Below, in pieces: positions 34,246 to 45,556 of a DNA stretch of 46,577 nt (position 1 is its first letter; each line of letters opens with the position of its first letter). Source of the stretch: Conidiobolus incongruus B7586 (Eukaryota; Entomophthoromycota; Entomophthoromycetes; Entomophthorales; Conidiobolaceae); contig JNEM01016357.1 in NCBI GenBank assembly GCA_000697335.1, positions 1-46,577 of the forward strand, read 5' to 3'. Position numbers and translations under genes: made by a program. The notes beneath the pieces are model-generated. The model saw only the letters and a program-made list of their open reading frames with translations, was not told the origin of the DNA and searched no databases.

Positions 34246-35028
34246 TTAATGCTTAACTACATGTTCATATTTAAGCATTTTGTTCAATCCATTTCTACTA
34301 GATGAAATTCGAGTATAGACGCCTGGTTTATCAGGTGATGCACATCCTTCTCCCCAACTAGTAGCGCCCACTAAAATTAGTTTCTTTGGATAACTTTGTA
34401 AAACAAAAAGTGGACCACCAGAATCCCCTTGACAGGTATCTTTACCTCCTTCTTCATATCCAGCGCAAACGTGAACATTTTTCTTGTATTTAGTACCATA
34501 CGCTCTAGTGCATCCTTCATCGGAATATATAGGCACCTCGACCTCCTTTAGAACATCTGAAACATCCTCCAATTCAGTAATACCCCATCCCGTTGCTTTC
34601 AACATCTTACCAACTTGACCACCTACATGGCCATCATCTAATTCAAGTTCTGTTCTTTTACTTGAACCTCCGTCAAGTTTCCAAATAGCTACATCGTATC
34701 CATTATAAATACCAGTGTATTTTGGATGGACTTTAATTGATTTAACATTATAAGTTTTTCCATTTTCTTCGGCATTAGTTTTAGTCAAATTATGACGATG
34801 GACTAAGACAGTATATTGTCCTGGTAACATGTGACTACAATGAGCAGCGGTAATGACAGCATTCCCTCTATATAAGGAACCACCACAGTAGATAGAGCCT
34901 CCTGTTTGAATGGAGACCATTGTTGGATATTTAAACTCAGGTTTGACTTCATAACCTCCAACCACTCTTGGATTCCTTTCAGCTCTTGGGACAGCAGGAT
35001 AAACAAAATTCAATCGATTTAAAGACAT
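34246..35028 (-). CDS. trypsin-like serine protease, array member 4, with shifted C-terminus
   Basis: A 260-residue S1 trypsin, more divergent than members 1-3. The leader MSLNRLNFVYPAVPRAERNPR precedes VVGGYEV. Triad His63, Asp112, Ser203 (CQGDSGGP), S1 Asp197, six Cys; no signal peptide. The last residues (GLNKMLKYEHVVKH) do not match the family. In the neighbouring frame the same DNA reads WIEQNA followed by TAA at 34271-34273, exactly the expected C-terminal trypsin helix. A one-base indel near 34300-34310 therefore appears to have replaced the last six residues with a longer tail. The enzyme core is intact, but the C-terminal helix that packs on the barrel is altered. A sequencing error could also explain it. 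A TATA-like TATATATAAT lies 53-62 bp upstream. Confidence 0.88.
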   Translation of the reverse strand: MSLNRLNFVYPAVPRAERNPRVVGGYEVKPEFKYPTMVSIQTGGSIYCGGSLYRGNAVITAAHCSHMLPGQYTVLVHRHNLTKTNAEENGKTYNVKSIKVHPKYTGIYNGYDVAIWKLDGGSSKRTELELDDGHVGGQVGKMLKATGWGITELEDVSDVLKEVEVPIYSDEGCTRAYGTKYKKNVHVCAGYEEGGKDTCQGDSGGPLFVLQSYPKKLILVGATSWGEGCASPDKPGVYTRISSSRNGLNKMLKYEHVVKH

Positions 35029-35080
35029 TGTTAATTATTGATTATGATGTTATAATCAAATTGAATTTAATTTTATCAAT

Positions 35081-35090
35081 ATTATATATA
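35081..35090 (-). promoter_or_regulatory. TATA-like box of trypsin array member 4
   Basis: TATATATAAT on the minus strand at the usual family distance. The GATCAA element of members 1-3 is not recognisable further upstream. Confidence 0.45.
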
Positions 35091-37948
35091 CTATAATCTT
35101 CTAACAGATTGGTTAATTAAATTCTAATGTCATTAAAATAAGTTATTCAAGAATAATAAGTTTAAATTGGATATTTTATGGCTTAGTTTTATAATATACC
35201 GAGGATTGCCAATCATTTTAATATAATTAATAGGTTTCATTATAAATAAACTAATTTTTTGCAATTAATTTTAACCTGATTGATTTTATTTTGAAAATTG
35301 ATAAATATATTTTGATAAAATGATTAATATATATTTGAATTGGAAACATTAACTGAACTAGTAATTGTAATATATTAATAATTGTATTTGAATAGGATTA
35401 GTTCTGGGTTTTCAAATACAACTACAACTTAAAGAATTAGTTACGAATTTAAATAATTTTTCAATTTTTTCAAAACTGAAAAATAATCTGAAATTTAAAA
35501 ATTTAAAAACTGTGTCATAAGAAAATAATACAGAAATTATTATTTTTGATGCATAAATAAAAATGTAATATGTTTTTTAGTTGGGATTAGTTGAAATTAA
35601 TATGTACTCTTAAGTCATCAATAATATATATCCTAAATTATAACTTTTATATGATTTATATTTAGATTCGATAGTCAATTAAATTATTAATTGTGATTCA
35701 CATGATTTAAACAAATAAATTGGTTTAAAACCAATAATTTTTTTTGAAAATTAATCTATAATCTCAATATTTGTTTTATTTCAAGCCTTTGAAAATATTC
35801 AATCAATTACCTAGATTAAAGGAATATAATTTTATTTTGAATAAATGAAATTGCGTATAATCTTTAACAAAAATATTGATTATAGTTCGGTAAATATATT
35901 ATGAATAACATTTTAAGTCATGAATATTGTATATAGGATGAATATTGTGATTTGGCTATTTTTTACAATATATCTCAAGATAAAAATAGCATTATAAATT
36001 ATATCAACTATATAGTTTAATTAATATTAAAAAATGAAAAATATATAAAATTTAATATCAAAGTTGAATTTGATGAAAAGTTTAAAAATTTAATTATTTT
36101 TTTTATAAATCTCAGTATTTGATTTTATGAACAAACTTAAGATTTTGATTAGTCTGATGACTGCAACAAATCAAATTAAAAAATATTCAATTAAAAATAT
36201 AGCTTAAACTTTGAAAATTACTTATGAATTTTTATTTTTAATATAAAATATCTATAGTCTGGATTACAACTTATATAAAGAAATATTATATTCAAATTAT
36301 TTCATTAAACGAGTTCCTTAATAAAAATATTTCAATATCTGAAAAAACAATACTCATATAATTCAATATCATAAAACTATTTCAATTATTTACAGTTTTG
36401 ATATTATAATCAAAATTGAAATTATGTTATATAGGTTTGAATAATATTTTTGCTAATCTGGTATAATAAAGGGTATAAATAATTTTAATAGATTTTAGAG
36501 TCTTGAATAAAGATTTAATCAGTGTTTTAAAATTAACACTATCATAACAATCAAACTCTAATTCATATTCAAATATATGAAATGCGATTCTTTCAATATA
36601 ATAGTTTTTGGTATATAGTCACAAATATACAAGGCATCCTTAATCTACCTTTTTATTAATCCTATTAAGCAAATCATATTAATCGAATTTGAAAAACTTT
36701 CACAAATATAACAATAAGAGAACTTCGACAATTTTTCCATCAATCATTAAACATCTTATATTTCTCAAAATAACTGGTTGTATTAATCAAACCTTAATAC
36801 ACCTTTTCATTGTAATAAATATCTAATTTACACCTTTTAAATATTAATTTAATTGCATTTTTTAAAATAGCTTGGTTTGGCTAGTATTAATCTAAAATAT
36901 AATTAATTTTCTTCTTTAGAAATTTATATTATAAAAAATATTAAAATCAACCAAGAGTATATCACCCCTATATTGATTACCTTAAATTTATATAGAGACT
37001 TTTTTTAGCTATTCTTAAATTAATAATATTGATATAAAGCTTAGTAAAATAAAGATATGAACTATTCATTATATTTTCCTCTATTATGAATTAATATTCT
37101 CTATAACTTTAATATCTTTTTGATATCTTAAAATGTTTTTTTAAATATTGAAATTTGATTTTTTATAAATTAATTAAATTTATTTGAAGAATTTCTCTTT
37201 TTCTAAAACCATATTTTTGATTACAAAACATAATTATATTTATATAGACTATATTCTATTAAACCAACTTGATATGATAGCTTATATTAATTATTTTAAA
37301 TTATAAATTAGATTGTATCTTTAGCTTTATAAATAACTAAAATACTAAAATAAAAAGTTTAGTAAAGTTTTGTTAAGAGCACAAATTATAAATATTTGTT
37401 AATAAAAAATAGGAAATAATTAAATCCATAATCGAATATAATATTTTCTATAATGAATATAATATATATTATATATATGAGTTAATATTTCCACTTTATA
37501 TATATTTAATGATTGATATCTTGTTATCTTATATGTTTATATCAATAATATAATCAAATATTGCTTTACTTAATTATATCCATTGTTATCATAAGTTCTT
37601 ATATGTTAATACTTATAAACCCAATTCAATAACCTTTAAAGCTATTTAAAATTTGCAAGAAATTAGTAAAAGAATATTTTCTATTAGATTATTAGTTATT
37701 GATATATTAAGGATCTATTAATTAAAAGGAATATTATTTGAATTATACTCAAATTCCAAAATATAGTTTCTATTGTATTTTTCTTATTGATGGTTTAAAA
37801 AATCTTTTAAAAAACTATCTTTACCTATCAACTGAGAAATTACTAAAATATTTCAATATAAATTTTATAAATATACTATATTTATTATTAAAGTATAATG
37901 ATTTTAATTTTGGTTTTTCAGAAATAATTTATAATTATTATTTTGAAT
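35091..37948. other. A+T-rich intergenic DNA
   Basis: No supported gene. A short resemblance to mariner around 37330-37380 is too weak to call. Confidence 0.45.
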
Positions 37949-37950
37949 TA

Positions 37951-39183
37951 TTACTATAAAATATGTAGAATTAAGAATATAAAATGTTTTGTAAGTAAAG
38001 AATTAAAAAATATTGCCATATTAAATATATTCAACATATTATGACTAATATAGCAATAATTTTTTTATATAACTAAAAATATTTTTTCAAAAAAAACTCT
38101 TATAAAAAGTTCAAAATGGTAATAAGGTATCGAATTTCAGTTTTTAATAGGAAACAATTATTTTAGATATTATGAATTTAACAAAAAAAAGATAATAAAT
38201 AATAATAAAAGAAAGTATTAATTGCATAATATTAAAATAATATTAATATTTTTTATATTTTTAAATTATTATTAATATTAAGTGCAAAGTATAACTATTA
38301 TTTAAAATTTGTAATAAATATATTATTTAAAATAACAAAGAGACGCATATAATTAGCTAATTTTATTTCAAGAATTAAATAAGAGTAATAAATAATATTA
38401 TAACTTTTTATATTAATTATTATTTGTTAATTAATACAATACTAATATATTAGAGCTTATAAAACAGATTATTATAAATTAATATTTTAATTTATCTGTT
38501 GATAGAAAATTATTCACAAAGCTTTATATTATATAATTAAAATCATTATTTGTAAAAACTTTAGTCGTTGATTGCATATTTTAATATCTACTTAGATATA
38601 GTTATTTTAATTTTTTAAGCTCAAGTTATAAGTTATTTATTTTATATATTTATTTATTATATTAGATTTAAATATAAATATATATAATATACTATTTAAA
38701 ATATATCAAAATATTTTGATAACATTTCAACTAAATTAAAGAAAGCTTCTTTTAATATATTTATATATTTTACTAATAATTAAAAGAATAATAGTGAAAA
38801 TTATTTTTCTAGATTTTACCAAATTTTAGCTAATTTCCTTTTAGCTTTAAAATACTGTATCCAGCAATATATAATAAATTTAAGGAAAGTATTATCTGCA
38901 TAAGCTGCTTGTAAATATTAAGTGATTAAGATAGTTTATGATGAAGTTTCAAAAATACTAAAATAAAAAACTTGTGATAATCACAATCTTGTTTAAGCAT
39001 GATTTTATTAAACAATTATTATTTAAAAGATGATTTTTTAATAAAAAAAAATTATATCAATGAATTTATAGCTTGAAGCTATATTTTATTCTATTTATCT
39101 TCAATATATATTTTTTTTCAAATAACGGTATGTTTGAAAAATAAGCAATTAAAAAGCTTTTCATTTCTTCGGTTAAAAAGTAA
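37951..39183 (-). mobile_element. full-length mariner transposon fossil (copy C)
   Basis: A 1233-bp decayed mariner on the minus strand between two trypsin genes. The ends TTACTATAAAATATG (left) and TTACTTTTTAACCGAAGAAA (right, minus strand) are both flanked by TA (37949-37950, 39184-39185). The body aligns with the copy at 3562-4878, for example 38740-39170 with 4410-4860. The helix-turn-helix remnant reads LSKYFDIF. Decay is advanced, with many stops and deletions. Confidence 0.82.
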
Positions 39184-39478
39184 TATTAATTGCTAATATT
39201 TACGATTTGATATTTTGCATTATATTGCTAATTTAATATAAAAATAGTAATTGATTACCAAAATTATCCATATTCTGGAAAAGAAAGATATATACAGTGT
39301 AAATAAGTAGAGATATTATATCAAAATTTTATATATGAAAGATCAATACTGAAATAGCGATCCAGAATCTGATTAATGATAATAAAGTTAATTTATCAGA
39401 TATTCCATTTTTTGAGGTTAATAAAATGAATTTGAGTAAAAAATTTAAACAAAACAACCGTTTAATTAAATAAATAAT

Positions 39479-40243
39479 TTAAATGTCATTAACAGTCTCC
39501 TTAATCCAGGAAATGTAAGTGGAGACACGAGTGTAGACACCAGGAAGAGTAGGTCTAGCACATCCGATACCCCAACTGGTAAGACCGACTAAAACTTGCT
39601 TGCCGTTCTTGTCCTTGAACAAGGGACCTCCAGAATCGTCTTGGCAGGTATCTTTTTGACCTTCAGGGTAACCAGCACAGATTTGAGTTTTACGATCAAT
39701 AGATTTTCCATATTTGGCATAGTTAGCAGCACACTCCTTATGATTATACACGGGCAAAGTGACAGATAACAATTTGGGAGAGACAGTGCCCCCAGAGGAG
39801 GTGGTACCCCAACCAATGGCAGTCAAGAGGGTATCTTGTTTGTAGCCAAGATCACCATCATCAAGAACAAGGTTAGTACGTTGTCCCTTTGGAGCATCAA
39901 CCTTCCAAATTGCAATGTCGTTGGTAGAGTCGGTAGCGTTGTACTTAGGATGAAGAATGCGCTTTACCACATTGTAAGTCTTACCTTGTTCCTCTTTTTC
40001 GGGTTTGCTTAAATCGTGACGATGGACCTTAACTTGCCAGTGAGTATCATTACCAACGGTACAATGGGCAGCGGTAATTAAAGTATTACCATTCCACAGG
40101 GAGCCACCACAACTGTGTCCTCCTTTATAGTGAAGAGAAACAATAGTACGGTATTTGAATGGAGGATTAACTTCATAACCGCCAACAATTCTGGGAGCAA
40201 GAATTTGAGCGCCAGAACGAGGATCAATAAAACTTAAAGACAT
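39479..40243 (-). CDS. trypsin-like serine protease, array member 5, oxyanion-hole Gly193 replaced by Asp
   Basis: A 254-residue S1 trypsin. The leader MSLSFIDPRSGAQILAPR precedes IVGGYEV; no signal peptide. His60, Asp109, Ser204 and S1 Asp198 are present with six Cys and a sequon (NAT). The motif before the nucleophile reads CQDDSGGP instead of CQGDSGGP: residue 202 (Gly193 in chymotrypsin numbering, codon GAC at 39638-39640) is Asp. The backbone NH of Gly193 forms the oxyanion hole, so a side chain here should lower activity or change inhibitor binding. The rest of the protein shows no decay. A TATA box is 56 bp upstream and a diverged copy of the shared element is 111 bp upstream. Confidence 0.93.
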   Translation of the reverse strand: MSLSFIDPRSGAQILAPRIVGGYEVNPPFKYRTIVSLHYKGGHSCGGSLWNGNTLITAAHCTVGNDTHWQVKVHRHDLSKPEKEEQGKTYNVVKRILHPKYNATDSTNDIAIWKVDAPKGQRTNLVLDDGDLGYKQDTLLTAIGWGTTSSGGTVSPKLLSVTLPVYNHKECAANYAKYGKSIDRKTQICAGYPEGQKDTCQDDSGGPLFKDKNGKQVLVGLTSWGIGCARPTLPGVYTRVSTYISWIKETVNDI

Positions 40244-40298
40244 TATTTACAATCAATTAATCTCAACTGCTACTGTTAGCCTCAAGTAATATCCTAGA

Positions 40299-40305
40299 TT
40301 TTATA
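40299..40305 (-). promoter_or_regulatory. TATA box of trypsin array member 5
   Basis: TATAAAA on the minus strand, 56 bp upstream of the ATG. Confidence 0.65.
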
Positions 40306-40353
40306 TTACGTACAACCTCAACCTTAAAACTGGACAATATGACCTAAATTACA

Positions 40354-40398
40354 GTATGATCAATGTTCCAATCAAGGTCACTAACACCATAATTATTA
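40354..40398 (-). promoter_or_regulatory. diverged conserved upstream element of trypsin member 5
   Basis: Plus-strand GTATGATCAATGTTCCAATC then AACACCATAATT, matching the element of member 1 in order and distance (111 bp). It includes the TATGATCAA-G-TCCA core. Confidence 0.55.
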
Positions 40399-42527
40399 CT
40401 TTTTCTATACTTTTAAAGGTCAATAAAAATTAATAATTTTTAATAATTATTATCTCATTATAAAAAATTTCATAATATTTAAATAATCGAATTGATTTGT
40501 GAATTTTAGCTTTTAAATTAAATATTTAATCATTCCTGTTAAAGTTATTATCTCTAGATTTTGGAAATCATTTGCTGAATTTAATTTATACAATAATGTA
40601 AGTGATAAGCAATGATATGTAAATTACACAACTCTAGAATCCTTATTCTAAGTATTTGAGTAACTTTTACAATTGTTACCAATGTTCATCCTTTTAAATA
40701 ATTACAATCTTAATAATGTGAACCAGATCAAATTTTTTATGATTATCAATAAGTTTTTTAGTTTTTGGTAGGTTCAAATTAATGATAATTATAATTTTTT
40801 GATCAATTATAAATTTGATAAAAGACTATCAATTTATTAACTGTGCCTTTAATTAAAAATTAAGTCATATGGGAGTTAATTATAAAGAAAATTGTTCTGC
40901 ATTATATTTGTGATTCGTAATTTTTATTTTATGAAATATAATACATAATTTTTTAACAAAAATATAATTCAAATAACATAAATTGGATACATCAGGTATG
41001 ATTTTATTTCTCAATTGATTCCAGCATAAAGTTTATTAATTCTATATTTGTAAAAAAATATATATTCATCCATTATTTTTATAAACAATTTCTATTTTAG
41101 TACTAACCCTGATGGCTTAGACATATATGTATTGACACCTTCCTCTAATTTTGATATATTCTTAATATAAGCCAATTGAAAATAATTAATTCTAATATAT
41201 CTTCAATTTATAATTTTGGTCAATTAAAAATATTGTGATAAAGTATATGAAATATAATAGTAATATTAATTAAATTTCATATAAAAAATATAATAATAGT
41301 ATATTAATAATTATTAATATTTGAAATATATAGAGTTAATAATTCATATTATTTTAATTATTATCTCAATTTAAAATATATTGGTCAAAAAACAAATTAG
41401 ACCTGTATATGACTATAAAATTCAAATTGCTTTTATATTGATGAAAAATTGTAATAATAAACTATCATCTAGATTAAGGGTTCTTGATAACTTATTTATT
41501 ATGATCAAAGTATTATATATTTGATACTGCCGCAAACCTAAATAAAACTGAATAATGATTAGATATATGAAAATAAAATAAATCAATAATTTTGAATTTA
41601 TTATATGATGTTAGAAATTACAATAATTTTTAATATTGTCAAAGTTATTTAACACTATTAACTATCAAAAGAGAGTTTTTTTCAATATTTCAGGAACCTC
41701 AAGGAAGATATTCAACATTAATAATAAACTCCAGAATAGTACTAATTATAAAAAATTATATTTAATATTGAATATAAAATATGTTAATTATTACAATACC
41801 ATTGATTTAATTAAAATTCAAGCTAATACATAAATTATATGGAATAGTAGTATTCAAAATGGATGTACTAATATCGAAATTTATTTTAAAAATTCAATAG
41901 ATAGAAATTATATATCATAAATTTGTAATACCTTATGAGAATCAATGATAGATAAACTAGCCAATCCAAATTAACCTTAGCTATTCTCTTAGATACTATA
42001 ACCCTAAAAGATTTTAAATTATATTTTAATTATGAAATAACAGTGTATATTCTCATTTTTGATAATTAAATATATTTCAAGTATATAGTACCTTTGATCT
42101 GGAATAGATATCTGACTTTAATATAATAAACAATAAATTAATTTCAAAATATATTCATTAAAATTTTTACCAGTATAAATTAACCATAAATTACAATACT
42201 AACTTTGATATTTATTCAAAAGATATAAAGGAAATTAAATTTATAATATATTAATAAATTGCATTCAGCTTTGGATTAAAAATTATATCAATATTTAATC
42301 AGAAATATATAATATATTGATTTTAATTTTGATTTTGATTTTATTTCTATTAATTATGTATAATTTGAAATAAAAATATAGATATAATATCTCCAACTCT
42401 ATTTTAAATAGATCGCGAAAGTTTTAAAATTATCCATCTTTATATAAAATATTATGTTATTAAAAACAAAAATTTTTATTACATATTTCTTTTTTATCAA
42501 ATTTATCAATAAAAGTTTGTATAATCA

Positions 42528-42558
<31 letters not shown>

Positions 42559-43850
42559 TATATTAATTATTTCTATGTATCATAGCAATGGTAAAATATT
42601 ATAAAATAATTTTAAATGATTTAATTAGATTTATAAATTTATTTATTTATTATAATTCAAATTTAAATATATAAACTACCTACATATTAACTTCGAAAAT
42701 ATTAATTTTAATAAAATTCCTAGCACAATAAAAATTAATATAATTGGTTAATTTTCCATATAATAAATAATTTCAAATTAAAATATAGAATTAAAAAAAT
42801 AAACATTAATATTCATATTATATGATTTTGCCAGATTTTTATCATTAATTGATACAATATATAGTTAATGATTTTTTTAATATATTCAATTTTCACTTCA
42901 ACAATAATGTATAAACACTAAAATATTTTTTGAAATTATATTATATTATACAGCATATAAAAATTCGATATATATTATTAAATTATAATTTTTATATACT
43001 CATTTATTTGTTGTGATATTATAATTATACTATATTTTTAGTAAAATTTTAAATTAAACATTCTCTAATATATTAGTAATATTTAATTCGGAGAATATGA
43101 TATAGGAATAGGACCAATATAGAAGCCATACCACTATATAATAAAAAATATATATGATTTTATAAAATAATTTTTTGACTAAGATAAATTTTAAATTTTA
43201 TTTGACATTTTTATTTTAACAATAATATATATTTAAATATGATCCGATAATTATAAGTATAACAAAGGCTTTTAAGAAGTTATGACTATAATTAAATAAA
43301 ATAAGATTCTATTCGATTTACAACATCGTATTTCTAAATATTTTATTCAAGTTTGATGAAAAATTCGAACATACCAGTCAACATGATTGATAATTTATAT
43401 TGAAAAATTTATTTTACCAATCAAATATAAATTTTATTACCAATATTGAAAATATTAATTATTATAACAAATTGAATTACTAAAAATTATCAGAAGCGCG
43501 TTGACTTTTATAATTAAATGTTTGACTTAATAATACATAATACCATATTACTGAATTATAAAATTAAACATATCATTTTATAGAGAGTTAATATTTAATG
43601 TTAAACAAATTATTTCAAATATAATCGAATAACTTTTTGCATAATTATATGAATTTTAAGTAATATTAAATAGTTGTAGTAGCTAAAAAGATATATGTAA
43701 CCCTATATTTCTGGTATACAGAAAAATGAAACTAGGAGTTGAGTCTTTAACTTATCAAATACGTTAAATAATAAATAAAAGAATTGAGTTCGGATATTGC
43801 AATGAAACTAATCAGAATTTATAATGAACAAAGATTTATGTTAAATAAAA
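40399..43850. other. A+T-rich intergenic DNA
   Basis: No supported gene. A TA microsatellite lies at about 42531-42552. A 65-codon A+T-rich frame near 41636-41833 has the composition of spacer DNA and was not called. Confidence 0.5.
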
Positions 43851-44606
43851 TCAGTTGAGATTGTTCAAGATCCATTAGTTATAGTTGAAAACATCAGTGT
43901 AGACAGCAGAAAGCTTAGGATTAGAACATCCAATATCGAATGGGGTAATACCAGCCAAGGCTTGCTTACCATTGACAATGGAGAAAAGAGGAATGCCAGA
44001 GTCACCTTGACAGGTATCCTTTTTACCCTCGGGATAAGCAGAACAAACATGAGTATTAGGGTTGATGATAACATTTTCAGCTTTTCAGTTAGCAGTACAA
44101 GTGTTGATATCGAAAATAGGTAACTTGACTTTCAAAACCTTCTTGGAAGCAACACCACCGGAGGAAGTAGTACCCCATCCGATGGCAGTCAAAAGAGTAT
44201 CAGTGGTACCAGTGGAAGACCCATCATCCAATCCCAAATTGGTATGGTTTCTAGCAGGAGCATTGTTCTTCCAAATAGCAATATCATTGATAGTGGTGTC
44301 GGCATCATATTGAGGATGAGCAGTACGCTTGACTACCTTATAAGCCTTACCTTGCACAGCGGCATCGGTCTTGGATAAATCATGACGATGAACCTTGACA
44401 GTCCAAGTGGAGTCAGATCCAATGGTACAGTGAGCAGCGGTGATAACAGTGTTGGCATCATAAAGAGAACCACTGCAGCTGCGTCTTCCATTGTATTGGA
44501 GAGAGACGAAAGCGGGGTACTTGAAGGCAGAACTGACTTAATACCCACCAATTATTCTAGGAGGAACAGAAGCACCAGTATTGGGATTAGTAAAGCTCAA
44601 AGACAT
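43851..44606 (-). pseudogene. trypsin-like serine protease pseudogene, array member 6
   Basis: A full-length relative of the upstream array that no longer encodes an intact enzyme. It begins MSLSFTNPNTGASVPPR then IIGGY and keeps AAHC and NDIAIW (the His and Asp). In one continuous frame it carries three stops: TAA at 44538-44540 (codon 23, where paralogues have Glu), TGA at 44085-44087, and TAA at 43875-43877. The family-type end WILNNLN lies before a TGA at 43851. The nucleophile motif has changed to GDSGIP, the usual CGGSL reads CSGSL, and the SWG pocket segment reads PFD. There is no net frameshift and base composition is still gene-like, so inactivation looks fairly recent. The promoter TATA and shared upstream element are not recognisable. 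Confidence 0.9.
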
Positions 44607-45556
44607 AATTGATTATTTTTGTTAAAGGAAGCTATTGGTTTTTGAATTTTGCCATTATCATTTAATACTATCTAGATATGTAATTAAATTAATAATCATG
44701 AATGCTTTCTCTTTTGAAAAAGCCATTCCGGCCAGAATAAATTAAAAATTTAATATATTTATTAGATTTAAATAAATAATTGAATTATATTAATTTAACT
44801 TGTATCAATCAATATCAAAAAATTAATACTACTGTTTGATGATCTGTATTTTGTTAAACTATCACATAAACTGTATATCGAATATTTCTCAAAAGCTTAT
44901 AATTATCCATTCAGATTTTAATTATATTTTTCTAAGATTCTGAATAAACATATTACTATTATATTAGATACTCTATATTAAAGTAATAGATCCAATAATC
45001 AAATTAATAGGTATTTTTTATAAAGTAACAATATTGCTGTATTTTATAGTAAGTTTTATAATTAAAGATTTTTGTTAGAAAAGTACTTGTAATATGATTT
45101 AGTAAATTATTTATTAATAAGCTTATTTAGATAGTTGATTCAGTGAATGATATATCTAACATTGAGAGCTAATAGTATCCTTTAATTTTAGATTGACAAA
45201 GATTACTTAAAATGAAAATAGTATCAGTTTAACTTTCAAATCTAGGTGGGTAGTTAATTCTCAAATAAAACAAATTTCATCAATTTTATATCAAAAAAGT
45301 TTTTAACTCGTCATATGAAACTTGCCATTGTATTTAATATCAACAGCCTAAGCAGTCATATTAATATCAAAATATTTACTCTTTTAAGTTGATATATTCA
45401 TTTTAAATATTTATTATTGTTAATATAATAATAAATAATTTTATTAAGCAGTATTCAATATATATCCAATTTACCATAATAATAAAATACCTTATTATGT
45501 AATTAATATTAAAATTCAATAGTTGCAAAAATTTAAATTAAAATCGTATAAATTTA
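44607..45556. other. A+T-rich intergenic DNA
   Basis: No gene. No copy of the array promoter element was found near the pseudogene start. Confidence 0.5.

Noticed and set aside
36650-37700. Possible sixth mariner or other Tc1-like copy
   Set aside because: Only short A+T-rich similarities; no terminal repeats or transposase motif could be aligned with confidence.
37738-37959. 73-codon plus-strand frame next to a mariner copy
   Set aside because: Starts at TTG, is Tyr/Leu/Asn/Phe-rich as expected from A+T-rich spacer, and has no recognisable domain.
41636-41833. 65-codon plus-strand ORF
   Set aside because: Composition equals the spacer and it lacks a promoter patch or motif.
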